A DNA stretch of 33,461 nucleotides from Bacteroidota bacterium (GTDB lineage: Bacteria > Bacteroidota > Bacteroidia > B-17B0 > Aurantibacillaceae), in contig JANYGR010000338.1 of the NCBI GenBank assembly GCA_025359355.1, forward strand, positions 1-33,461. The letters are read 5' to 3'. Below are positions 1 to 9,552 of the stretch, piece after piece. Below the pieces are notes generated by a model that saw nothing but the letters and a program-made list of their open reading frames with translations, searched no databases and was not told the DNA's origin. The number at the start of each line of letters is the position of its first letter. Within the stretch, counting starts at the first letter, position 1. The position numbers and the translations under genes were made by a program.

Positions 1-375
1 AAATATCAAATTGCTCGTCACTATTATTTAGTAGGAGGTTACACATTCGAATTAGGAGAAGGTGGCAAACACGGTATCAATCCAAATGTAAAAGTAAAAA
101 CAGACGCTGCTTCTACGCAGTTAGATGTTAACTTAACATACATATATAACAGAGCGTTGTCAGTTGGTGTAACCTACCGTATGCAAGATGCAATCGCTCC
201 AATGATTGGGTACAAATTTCCAATGGGTCTTCGTATTGGCTATTCTTATGATGTTACTTTATCTAAAATCAAAGGATATAGCTCAGGAACACACGAAATT
301 TTATTAGGATTCTGCTTTAAACCAAAGAAAGAACCTAAAGTAACTACTTACCAAAATCCAAGATTTTTAGATTAA
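1..375 (+). CDS. PorP/SprF family type IX secretion membrane protein, C-terminal part (truncated by window start)
   Basis: Frame 1 is open from base 1 (KYQIARHYYLVGGYTFELGEGG...) into the listed 157..375 ORF. C-terminus 'YKFPMGLRIGYSYDVTLSKIKGYSSGTHEILLGFCF' is typical of PorP/SprF, and it lies directly upstream of gldK. Confidence 0.85.
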   Translation, partial: KYQIARHYYLVGGYTFELGEGGKHGINPNVKVKTDAASTQLDVNLTYIYNRALSVGVTYRMQDAIAPMIGYKFPMGLRIGYSYDVTLSKIKGYSSGTHEILLGFCFKPKKEPKVTTYQNPRFLD

Positions 376-553
376 TTGTAACCTTTTAAAAAAAAGTACG
401 TTAAAGTCCCTTACAACTTATATTTTAAATTGTTAATAAAGTGTTAATAAGACAAAATGTAACTTATTAAAGAGTTAGGGATTATAAACAACAAGAACGC
501 GACATAAGATTTATTCAAAATTTTATCTAGCAAAAAACTAAACAAACAGCACT

Positions 554-2098
554 ATGAAAAAACTAATTTTGTTAGCTTCGTTTATTGCAATTGTTACAGG
601 CTGTAACAAACGTGTCGGTGAGTTAATTGGAGTTCAAGGCAGAGAGAAATGGTTTCAACCAGATCCATTTGGTACAATGTACATTCCTATGGGATCTTAT
701 CACATGGGTCCTAGTGATGAAGAAGTTACTATGGCGCATACAGCTCACTCTAAAATGGTGTCTGTTCAAGCTTTCTATATTGATGATTCCGAAATCTCTA
801 ATAATGAATACCGTCAGTTTGTGTTTTGGGTTCGTGACTCAATTGCAAGAAAATTATTAGCTAATGGTGGTGGTCCGGATGCTGAAGAGTTTAAAATAGA
901 GCAACCTGATTATTTAGCAATGCATCCTATTTATACAGGTGATAATAATTTACAAGATCCTTACATTAATTGGGATTCTAAAATTAAATGGGATAGCGAT
1001 AATGAAGATTACCGTTTAGATTTACAACCAATGTATTTACCAGAAGGAGAGCGTTTTTACAATCGTAAAGAAATTGATTCTCGTAAATTAAATTATGAAT
1101 ACTATAGAATTGATATTCGTTTAGCTGCGGCTAAATCAAATCGTTTCATTCCACAAAAATCTCCAGATATTCAAGATGCTGCTCACGAATACAAAAAAGC
1201 AGATTATATCAATGGTGTTAACTTAAGTGATGGTGTTAATGGCGTACCGGGCACACCTTCAACTCCTGTTGGAGATCCAGGAAAAGACCCAAAAACGTTA
1301 GGTACATATAATGTATCTGATCAAGTAGCTGTTGGACAAGGTAATTATGTTCCTCGTGAGCGCAAGGGTGTTGATCGTTCAGTATTTATTTTAAAAGATG
1401 TTATTAATGTTTATCCTGATACATTAGCTTGGGTTCATGATTTTACATATTCTTTCAATGAACCTATGACTAACATGTATTTTTGGCATCCAGCTTATGA
1501 TGATTATCCTGTAGTTGGTGTTACATGGAAACAAGCTCGTGCATTTAGTATTTGGCGTTCAAACTTATTAAATAATTATTTAATAGGAACTGATCAATCA
1601 ATCGTTAATGATTTCCGTTTACCAACTGAATCTGAGTGGGAGTATGCTGCTCGTGGTGGAAATGATTTATCTCCATATCCTTGGGGCGGTCCATACATTC
1701 GTAACGCAAGAGGTTGTTTTTTAGGTAACTTTAAACCTTTACGTGGTTCTTATATTGATGATGGTGGTTTCCATTCTTTATATGTATATGCTTATAATCC
1801 TAATGATTATGGTTTATATTGTATGGCTGGTAACGTGGCTGAATGGACAAGTAATGCATTTGATGAATCAGCTTATGATTTTGCGCATGACTTAAATCCT
1901 GATTATGTATACGAAGCTCAAGATAAGGAAGCAAACGTATTAAAACGTAAAGTTATTCGTGGAGGTTCTTGGAAAGATGTAGGTTATTACTTACAAGTAA
2001 GTTCTAGAACTTACGAATACCAAGATACAGCAAAATGTTACATTGGTTTCCGTAACGTTATGACTTATTTAGGACGTGATAAAAATGATGAATTTTAA
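554..2098 (+). CDS. gldK: Gliding motility / T9SS lipoprotein GldK (PorK), formylglycine-generating-enzyme-like fold
   Basis: Lipobox at N-terminus (LLASFIAIVTGC), FGE-like motifs (IDDSEISNNEYRQFV, RLPTESEWEYAARGG, GLYCMAGNVAEWTS, RGGSW) and gldKLMN synteny. Confidence 0.95.
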   Translation: MKKLILLASFIAIVTGCNKRVGELIGVQGREKWFQPDPFGTMYIPMGSYHMGPSDEEVTMAHTAHSKMVSVQAFYIDDSEISNNEYRQFVFWVRDSIARKLLANGGGPDAEEFKIEQPDYLAMHPIYTGDNNLQDPYINWDSKIKWDSDNEDYRLDLQPMYLPEGERFYNRKEIDSRKLNYEYYRIDIRLAAAKSNRFIPQKSPDIQDAAHEYKKADYINGVNLSDGVNGVPGTPSTPVGDPGKDPKTLGTYNVSDQVAVGQGNYVPRERKGVDRSVFILKDVINVYPDTLAWVHDFTYSFNEPMTNMYFWHPAYDDYPVVGVTWKQARAFSIWRSNLLNNYLIGTDQSIVNDFRLPTESEWEYAARGGNDLSPYPWGGPYIRNARGCFLGNFKPLRGSYIDDGGFHSLYVYAYNPNDYGLYCMAGNVAEWTSNAFDESAYDFAHDLNPDYVYEAQDKEANVLKRKVIRGGSWKDVGYYLQVSSRTYEYQDTAKCYIGFRNVMTYLGRDKNDEF

Positions 2099-2205
2099 TC
2101 GTTCACCTTCTAAATTATTATTACCCGTATAAAAATAAACACAAACAAAAAATAAACACAATCAATTAACTAAACAAAAAATCACTAACTAAACAACCTA
2201 AAATC

Positions 2206-3000
2206 ATGAGTAAACTACCTAAAATTACCGGAGCGAAAAAAATGTTACACTTAGCTTCTTGTTTTGGCGCATCTATTGTTATTGTTGGCGCACTATTTAA
2301 AATTCAACACTGGCCAGGTTCAGATATCGCGATTATTGCGGGTTTAGGAACTGAAGCGATTTTGTTTATTATGTTTGGATTAGATATTCCTCATGAAGAA
2401 TATGATTGGACTTTAGCTTATCCTGAATTAGGTGGGATGGGAAGTCATGAAGAAGAAGCTCATGGTGTTAGCGGATTACCTGTTTCAAATCAATTAGATA
2501 CGATGTTAGCTGAAGCTAAAATCGGCCCTGAATTAATTGAAAGTTTAGGTACAGGAATGCGTTCATTAAGTGACAGTGCTTCTAAAATTGGAGACATCAG
2601 TAATGCTACAGTTGCAACAAATGAATATGTATCAAGTGTGCAAAGTGCTTCAAAAAATGTATCTCATTTAGCAGATACTTATAGTAAAGCGGCAGCTTCT
2701 ATATCAAGTTTAGCTGAATCAAATGATGCTGGTCATTCAATTGGCGAATCATTAAATTCAGTTTCTAAAAACTTATCTGCTTTAAATGCAACTTATGAAT
2801 TACAATTACAAGGTTCTAGAGGTCATTTAGATGCTACTGAGAAATTTTATGGTGGCTTATCTGATTTAATGAAAAACCTTCATGATTCAGTTGAAGATAC
2901 TAAAAAATACCGTGCAGAAATGTCTACTTTATCAACTAATTTATCAGCCCTTAACAGTATTTATGGAAATATGTTAGGTGCAATGAATTATAATAAATAA
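2206..3000 (+). CDS. gldL: T9SS inner membrane motor protein GldL (PorL)
   Basis: Two N-terminal TM segments (LHLASCFGASIVIVGALFKIQHWPG; IAIIAGLGTEAILFIMFGL), long coiled C-terminal region, position between gldK and gldM. Confidence 0.95.
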   Translation: MSKLPKITGAKKMLHLASCFGASIVIVGALFKIQHWPGSDIAIIAGLGTEAILFIMFGLDIPHEEYDWTLAYPELGGMGSHEEEAHGVSGLPVSNQLDTMLAEAKIGPELIESLGTGMRSLSDSASKIGDISNATVATNEYVSSVQSASKNVSHLADTYSKAAASISSLAESNDAGHSIGESLNSVSKNLSALNATYELQLQGSRGHLDATEKFYGGLSDLMKNLHDSVEDTKKYRAEMSTLSTNLSALNSIYGNMLGAMNYNK

Positions 3001-3017
3001 TCATCAGCCACTTAAAG

Positions 3018-3053
3018 ATAAGTTGAACTGAGAATTATCTTGGTTCAACTTAT
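3018..3053 (+). other. Intercistronic hairpin between gldL and gldM (11-bp perfect stem, 14-nt loop)
   Basis: ATAAGTTGAAC - tgagaattatcttg - GTTCAACTTAT; no following T-tract. Confidence 0.7.
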
Positions 3054-3098
3054 TTAACAAACTAAACTTAAACTAAACTAAAAAAATATTATAGCACT

Positions 3099-4751
3099 AT
3101 GGGAGGCGGTAAAGAAACACCAAGACAGAAGATGATCGGTATGATGTACCTTGTACTAACGGCACTTTTGGCGATGAACGTATCAAAACAAATTTTACAC
3201 GGTTATGTTGCAGTGAACGAAAGTCTTGAGATAGCAAAAGAAAATATGCACGAAAACAATGAGCGTGTATTTAAGGCATTTGAAGATATGGCTGCTAATA
3301 CTGCATCAGCAAAACCTTATTTAGAAAAAGCAATTTTAGCCCAAAAAGAAATTATAGAGACCTATAAATATATTGGATTAGTTAAAACTAAAGTAATTGC
3401 TCATACTGAGAAAAAAGACGAGAAAACTGCTGATACCATGCATTTAGAATTCATGGAAAAGACTGGTCAAATTGATAATTATGATGCTCCAAGTGGTTTT
3501 TTAATTGGTTCTGAAGCTGCTAAACCTAAAACTGGTGAATTTACAGCAAATGAATTAAAAATTAAATTAAAAGGCTTATATGATAAATTAATTGGGATTG
3601 TTGATGGCATGCAAAAAGATCCTAAAATTAAATTACCTCAGGATGATTATGATGCTTTAAAAAAGAAATTAAAATCTATTGAACCTGATGAAACGCCAAT
3701 GATGGAAGGTAACGTAAAATTCGGATGGGAAGCTAAAAACTTTTACCATTTACCTGAAGCCGCTGTTGTAACTACCTTAAATAAAATGCAAGCTGATTTA
3801 AAAAACGTTGAAGCTGATATTTTACAAGTGTTCTCTGGAGCGAGTGGAAAATTAGCAATTAAATTTGATGCAATTAAAGCACGCGTTGTTGCACCATCTT
3901 CTTATATTCAAGCTGGTCAGCCATACGAAGCAGATATCTTTATTGCAGCCTCTTCTTCTAAATTAGGTGCAAATGATATGGAAATAATGATTGGAGTGGA
4001 TTCAGCAGGAGCTGCTGCTGGCACAAAAGGTACAATTGTTCCATTAGTAGGTGGCGAAGGGAAATATTCTGTAGGTACTGGTGGCCAAGGTGAACAAACG
4101 TATAAAGGTGTTATTAAATACAAAAATCCTGATGGGACTTTCAAATACTATCCATTTGGAGGCACTTATATGGTGGCTGCTCCAGCTTTAGCAGTATCTG
4201 CCGAACAAATGAAAGTATTTTATGTGGGTGTTCCCAATCCTATCTTAGTTTCAGCTGCTGGTGTTTCTCCTACAGACTTACAAGTTACTGCTTCTGGTGG
4301 TGGCGCTCGATTAACTCCAAAAGGCGGAGGAAAATTTGAAGGTATATTTACAACCCCAGGAGAATGTACTATTTCAGCTTCTGCAAAAGGAAAGCCTCAA
4401 GGAAGTTCTAAATTTAAAGTAAAGCCTTTACCAAAACCAGAATTAAAATTAGCTGGTAGTTTTTCTCCTCAAACTTTAACAAAAGGGCAAGCTTCTCAAA
4501 TTGCAGGTTTAGGTGCTGGAGCAAACGGATTTGAATTCCAAGCAAATTTTATTGTAATTGGATGGGAAGTTACAGCTAAGAATCAAGGTAAATTAGTGCA
4601 AAAAGAAGGTTCAGGAAATAATTTGGATGCTGATGCTCAGAGTTATTGCAGAAAAGCTGATGTTGGGTCAAAAGTATATATTGATGCTAAAGTAAAAGGA
4701 CCAGATGGTAAAACTAATTCCGTTACTTGCGCATTTAAAATTACCAAATAG
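3099..4751 (+). CDS. gldM: T9SS protein GldM (PorM)
   Basis: Hallmark N-terminus MGGGKETPRQKMIGMMYLVLTALLAMNVSKQIL; synteny. Confidence 0.96.
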   Translation: MGGGKETPRQKMIGMMYLVLTALLAMNVSKQILHGYVAVNESLEIAKENMHENNERVFKAFEDMAANTASAKPYLEKAILAQKEIIETYKYIGLVKTKVIAHTEKKDEKTADTMHLEFMEKTGQIDNYDAPSGFLIGSEAAKPKTGEFTANELKIKLKGLYDKLIGIVDGMQKDPKIKLPQDDYDALKKKLKSIEPDETPMMEGNVKFGWEAKNFYHLPEAAVVTTLNKMQADLKNVEADILQVFSGASGKLAIKFDAIKARVVAPSSYIQAGQPYEADIFIAASSSKLGANDMEIMIGVDSAGAAAGTKGTIVPLVGGEGKYSVGTGGQGEQTYKGVIKYKNPDGTFKYYPFGGTYMVAAPALAVSAEQMKVFYVGVPNPILVSAAGVSPTDLQVTASGGGARLTPKGGGKFEGIFTTPGECTISASAKGKPQGSSKFKVKPLPKPELKLAGSFSPQTLTKGQASQIAGLGAGANGFEFQANFIVIGWEVTAKNQGKLVQKEGSGNNLDADAQSYCRKADVGSKVYIDAKVKGPDGKTNSVTCAFKITK

Positions 4752-4777
4752 TACTGTACACTAAAAAAATAGAAACC

Positions 4778-5638
4778 ATGAAAAATCTCAAAAGTCTAAT
4801 ATTTGTAGCAATTATAGCTTTTACAGCTATTAATATCCATGCTCAACCAGGGGTATTTCAACCAGGTGATTATAGAGATGGAATCTATGATAAAGAAAAC
4901 TCTACTAACAGAAGATTCATTCCTTATACTCACCTTCGAGAAGCAGATGTTTCTTGGGAGAAGCGTGTTTGGCGTAGATTAGATATGCGAGAAAAACAAA
5001 ATCAACAATTGTATTACCCTATCGAGCCTGTTGTTAGTCGTATTTCTTTTGCTCAGCTTTTAATTAAGTATATTTTAACTGGAGAAATAAAAGCGTTTAA
5101 AGATGAGGAGTTCTTAATTCCATTAGAACTATCCTCTGTTCGTAAAAGCATTGTATTGCAAGAAGATTCAGCTGATGTTGAAGAATTTGACAAAGACGGA
5201 AATCCATTTATGGTAAAAAAACCAGGGTTAACAGATTCTACATGGATTTTTGAAAATTTCACATCTTTAGAGTTAAAAGAAGATTGGTTTTTTGATAAAC
5301 AAAAATCAGTATTAGAAGTACGAATATTATCAATGGGAGTTAATGTTTTGAAACCTAAAAAAGAAGATTTAGGTCCATTCAATTTATTTTGGGTATACTT
5401 CCCTGCTTGTCGTCCTTATTTTGCTAAACATGAAGTTTACAATGCTAAAAATGATGCTGAAAGAAGAACATTTGAAGACATCTTTTGGAAAAGACAATTT
5501 TCTAGTGTTGCATACAAAGAAACAAATGTATTTGATCGAGAAATTGAACGATACAGTAAAGGTATAGATGCGTTGTTAGAATCTGATCGTATCAAAAATG
5601 ATATCTTTAGATGGGAACATGATTTATGGCATTTCTAA
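4778..5638 (+). CDS. gldN: T9SS / gliding protein GldN (PorN)
   Basis: Signal peptide, then RRFIPYTHLREADVSWEKRVWRRLDMREKQNQQLYYPIEP typical of GldN; follows gldM. Confidence 0.95.
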   Translation: MKNLKSLIFVAIIAFTAINIHAQPGVFQPGDYRDGIYDKENSTNRRFIPYTHLREADVSWEKRVWRRLDMREKQNQQLYYPIEPVVSRISFAQLLIKYILTGEIKAFKDEEFLIPLELSSVRKSIVLQEDSADVEEFDKDGNPFMVKKPGLTDSTWIFENFTSLELKEDWFFDKQKSVLEVRILSMGVNVLKPKKEDLGPFNLFWVYFPACRPYFAKHEVYNAKNDAERRTFEDIFWKRQFSSVAYKETNVFDREIERYSKGIDALLESDRIKNDIFRWEHDLWHF

Positions 5639-5655
5639 ATATTATAATTAAACTT

Positions 5656-5688
5656 AAAAATCCTCTGAGTAATCAGGGGATTTTTTAT
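5656..5688 (+). terminator. Rho-independent terminator after gldN
   Basis: AATCCTCTGA-gtaa-TCAGGGGATT stem (one G.U) followed by TTTTTT; 20 nt after the gldN stop. Confidence 0.85.
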
Positions 5689-5837
5689 TTATGAAACTTG
5701 CTAATATTATTCACAATTATATAAATGTGATATATTAAATAGCATAACAACTAAATTAAAACAAAGTAAAAAATTAGACATAAAAAAACTCCTATAAATA
5801 AAATATATAGGAATTAAATTCTAATCCGAAGTAAATC

Positions 5838-6074
5838 TTATTCTGCTAAAACAATTACTGAATTTTTAAGTACTTCTACCACACCACCTTTAACTGCAAA
5901 TGAATGTGTGGTATTATTTTCTTCAACTAATTCAATAGTGCCACTTTTAAGAGTAGCAATCATTGCGGCATGATTATTTAATAATCCAAAAGAACCTTCA
6001 GATCCAGGAAATACAGCTGATTTCACCTGTCCTTCAAATACTTTTTTATCGGGTGTAATTATTTCTAATTTCAT
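5838..6074 (-). CDS. atpC: F1F0 ATP synthase subunit epsilon
   Basis: MKLEIITPDKKVFEGQVKSAVFPGSEGSFGLLNNHAAMIATLKSG, adjacent to atpD. Confidence 0.95.
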   Translation of the reverse strand: MKLEIITPDKKVFEGQVKSAVFPGSEGSFGLLNNHAAMIATLKSGTIELVEENNTTHSFAVKGGVVEVLKNSVIVLAE

Positions 6075-6083
6075 TTCTATTTA

Positions 6084-6130
6084 GATTAAAGATTAAAGAT
6101 TAAAGATGGTTGTCTTAAATCTTTAATCTT
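6084..6130 (-). repeat. Tandem heptamer (GATTAAA x3) plus 12-bp inverted repeat between atpD and atpC
   Basis: gattaaagattaaagattaaagat (6084-6107); arm aagattaaagat (6096-6107) pairs perfectly with atctttaatctt (6119-6130). Confidence 0.85.
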
Positions 6131-6139
6131 GAGTCAATA

Positions 6140-7687
<1,548 letters not shown>

Positions 7688-7712
7688 TTATTATTAAAAA
7701 CCGCAACGTTAG

Positions 7713-7767
7713 CTCATCATTTTTAATATGAAAGTTGAGAAAGTTTGAAGCCTGATATTAAGATGAG
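7713..7767. repeat. Imperfect inverted repeat upstream of atpD
   Basis: CTCATC-attt-TTAATAT ... ATATTAA-GATGAG. Confidence 0.5.
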
Positions 7768-7842
7768 TATAGGTAATGTCCATTTATCTATGTAAAGGTA
7801 ATGTCTGGAAATATTCAATAAACTGTGTCTGTTATAAATTTA

Positions 7843-7850
7843 TATATTTG
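7843..7850 (+). promoter_or_regulatory. Candidate Bacteroidota -7 element (TAnnTTTG)
   Basis: TATATTTG about 100 nt upstream of the 55-aa ORF; no convincing -33 TTG at the right spacing. Confidence 0.3.
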
Positions 7851-7953
7851 TATCGTTGAATAGGAATATAAACAGACCCTAATGGGGTGCAACCGCTTGA
7901 TATACATTCAAACGACAAAATAATTGTAAAAGCATTTACATCCAGTAACAAAA

Positions 7954-8121
7954 ATGTATCATAAAAAATTAATTTGCAATGGATACACAACTTACTGGTT
8001 AAATGCAGCGTGTGGGTATTGTATTATTCCAACAAAAATTTGTACAGACTATCAATATGTTGATGAAATTATTAATGGTTCAGGATTTAATAACGAAGTT
8101 TTTGATTTCTTCAATCTTTAA
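7954..8121 (+). CDS. Hypothetical 55-aa cysteine-rich small protein, not in the supplied ORF list
   Basis: ATG...TAA reads MYHKKLICNGYTTYWLNAACGYCIIPTKICTDYQYVDEIINGSGFNNEVFDFFNL; stop overlaps the next ATG (TAATG at 8119-8123). Confidence 0.5.
   Translation: MYHKKLICNGYTTYWLNAACGYCIIPTKICTDYQYVDEIINGSGFNNEVFDFFNL
7992..8032 (+). repeat. 41-bp direct repeat, copy 1 (inside the 55-aa ORF)
   Basis: ttactggttaaatgcagcgtgtgggtattgtattattccaa; 38/41 identical to 9478-9518. Confidence 0.9.
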
Positions 8122-8777
8122 TGATTACTCGGTTTATTATATATCTTTTCTTTTTATCATTGCAAGTTAATGGTATAGCGCAATCATTTTTTGGTTTTAC
8201 TATTGATGAAAAATTTTCGATACAAAAAAACAGGCTAGGCGCTAGTGTATTTTGGCAAAGTAAAAAGAAAGGAAAATTTGGATTAAGTATTAATTATGAT
8301 TATTCGTCATATAAATATCCGTCTGAAATTACTAGCCTAAATTATACGGGAACTGGATATATAGCTCAAAGACCAGAGTCTCCGCCATATTGGAAAGACT
8401 TAGGCACAAATACTATATCTAAAATTAATGGTGTTGATATAGAAGTGTTTAATAATTTGCGGTTACAAACATTTAAACATAGTAATTTAGATTTAAAAAT
8501 ATCGATAGGTTATAGTCAATTAATAGACACTTATACTACCCAATATTTTAGTGAAAAGAGAACAGGAAAGTTTGCGTTTGATGGATTGGTATGTAATATG
8601 TATTGTACTTACTTAATATGGTATAAAAGCATTGGTATAGAACCTTTAATTGGTTTCGCATATTACTATCCGTTTTTAGGAAAAAATTATTATTTATCAT
8701 CAAATCCTTATGTAGGCACAGAATTAGAAGCAGGAATATCATTTTATTTTCAAAAAAACAAAAAAAGACAACAATAA
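8121..8777 (+). CDS. Hypothetical secreted / outer-membrane beta-barrel-like protein
   Basis: N-terminal signal peptide (FIIYLFFLSLQVNGIAQ), alternating beta-strand pattern, aromatic-rich C-terminus (ELEAGISFYF). Confidence 0.65.
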   Translation: MITRFIIYLFFLSLQVNGIAQSFFGFTIDEKFSIQKNRLGASVFWQSKKKGKFGLSINYDYSSYKYPSEITSLNYTGTGYIAQRPESPPYWKDLGTNTISKINGVDIEVFNNLRLQTFKHSNLDLKISIGYSQLIDTYTTQYFSEKRTGKFAFDGLVCNMYCTYLIWYKSIGIEPLIGFAYYYPFLGKNYYLSSNPYVGTELEAGISFYFQKNKKRQQ

Positions 8778-8788
8778 AAAACCAACGT

Positions 8789-9469
8789 ATGAAACAAATT
8801 ATTGTAATTATTATAAGCATTTTAATAACTCAAAAAGTTAATAGTCAAACCATTATTGGTGTTAATGTTGATTTAGGAAATGGTAATGCCTTAGGAGCAA
8901 CTGACCCATTTTATACGACACAAGCATTAGCTTGGGGAATAGGAGGAGATCTTTTATTAAATACGAATAAACGGTTTAATCCAAAATTAAATATTGGATT
9001 TCAGCAAAAAGGATACATCGAAAATTTTAAGGGAACGTATTATGGCTATCCGTATCCTATTTATATTGGTAACGAATTAATAATTACTAATGTTACTCAA
9101 AATTGTTTACACCTAGATTTAGGTTTAAGATTTAATATTTTAAATAAGAAAAATAAATTATTTATTGATGCAAGTATGTGTAACAATATAGTTTTATCAA
9201 CGCACAATAGCCGTAAAGCCAATAATATTCTTCCTGCAAAAGAATTTAATTCATCGTTGACTACTCCCTATTACGTGAGTGCTAATATAGGATTAGGATT
9301 TAATTTTAATTCTGTTTTTTCGATAACTATTTTTACTAACCCTGCAATAACTGAAGTTAGCGATACATATTACTCGAAGCGTATTAATATGTTTGGTATT
9401 AACTTAAATTATTACCTTCCTATACTTGGAAATAAAAAAGTAAAGACAGCGGTAATTAAGACACCTTAG
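8789..9469 (+). CDS. Hypothetical outer-membrane beta-barrel-like protein
   Basis: Signal peptide (IIVIIISILITQKVNSQ), porin-like strands (LNIGFQQKGYIENF, LHLDLGLRFNI, YVSANIGLGFNFNS); 11-bp gap from previous gene. Confidence 0.65.
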   Translation: MKQIIVIIISILITQKVNSQTIIGVNVDLGNGNALGATDPFYTTQALAWGIGGDLLLNTNKRFNPKLNIGFQQKGYIENFKGTYYGYPYPIYIGNELIITNVTQNCLHLDLGLRFNILNKKNKLFIDASMCNNIVLSTHNSRKANNILPAKEFNSSLTTPYYVSANIGLGFNFNSVFSITIFTNPAITEVSDTYYSKRINMFGINLNYYLPILGNKKVKTAVIKTP

Positions 9470-9477
9470 TACTGGTA

Positions 9478-9518
9478 TTACTGGTTAAATGTAGCGTGTG
9501 AGTATTGTATTATACCAA
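9478..9518 (+). repeat. 41-bp direct repeat, copy 2 (remnant of the 55-aa ORF)
   Basis: ttactggttaaatgtagcgtgtgagtattgtattataccaa; frame reads YWLNVACEYCIIP versus YWLNAACGYCIIP. Confidence 0.9.
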
Positions 9519-9552
9519 TTGAAAGTAGCTGTTTTACTTGGAACTTAATTAT

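Noticed and set aside
627-860. 77-aa + ORF inside gldK
   Set aside because: Out-of-frame overlap with a well-supported gldK; no protein-like composition.
3917-4144. 75-aa - ORF antisense to gldM
   Set aside because: Antisense shadow of a strong CDS.
5053-5382. 109-aa - ORF antisense to gldN
   Set aside because: Antisense to a well-supported gene; Ser/Asn-rich shadow translation.
8548-8820. 90-aa - ORF overlapping both barrel genes
   Set aside because: Phe/Ile-rich shadow ORF antisense to signal-peptide-bearing CDSs.
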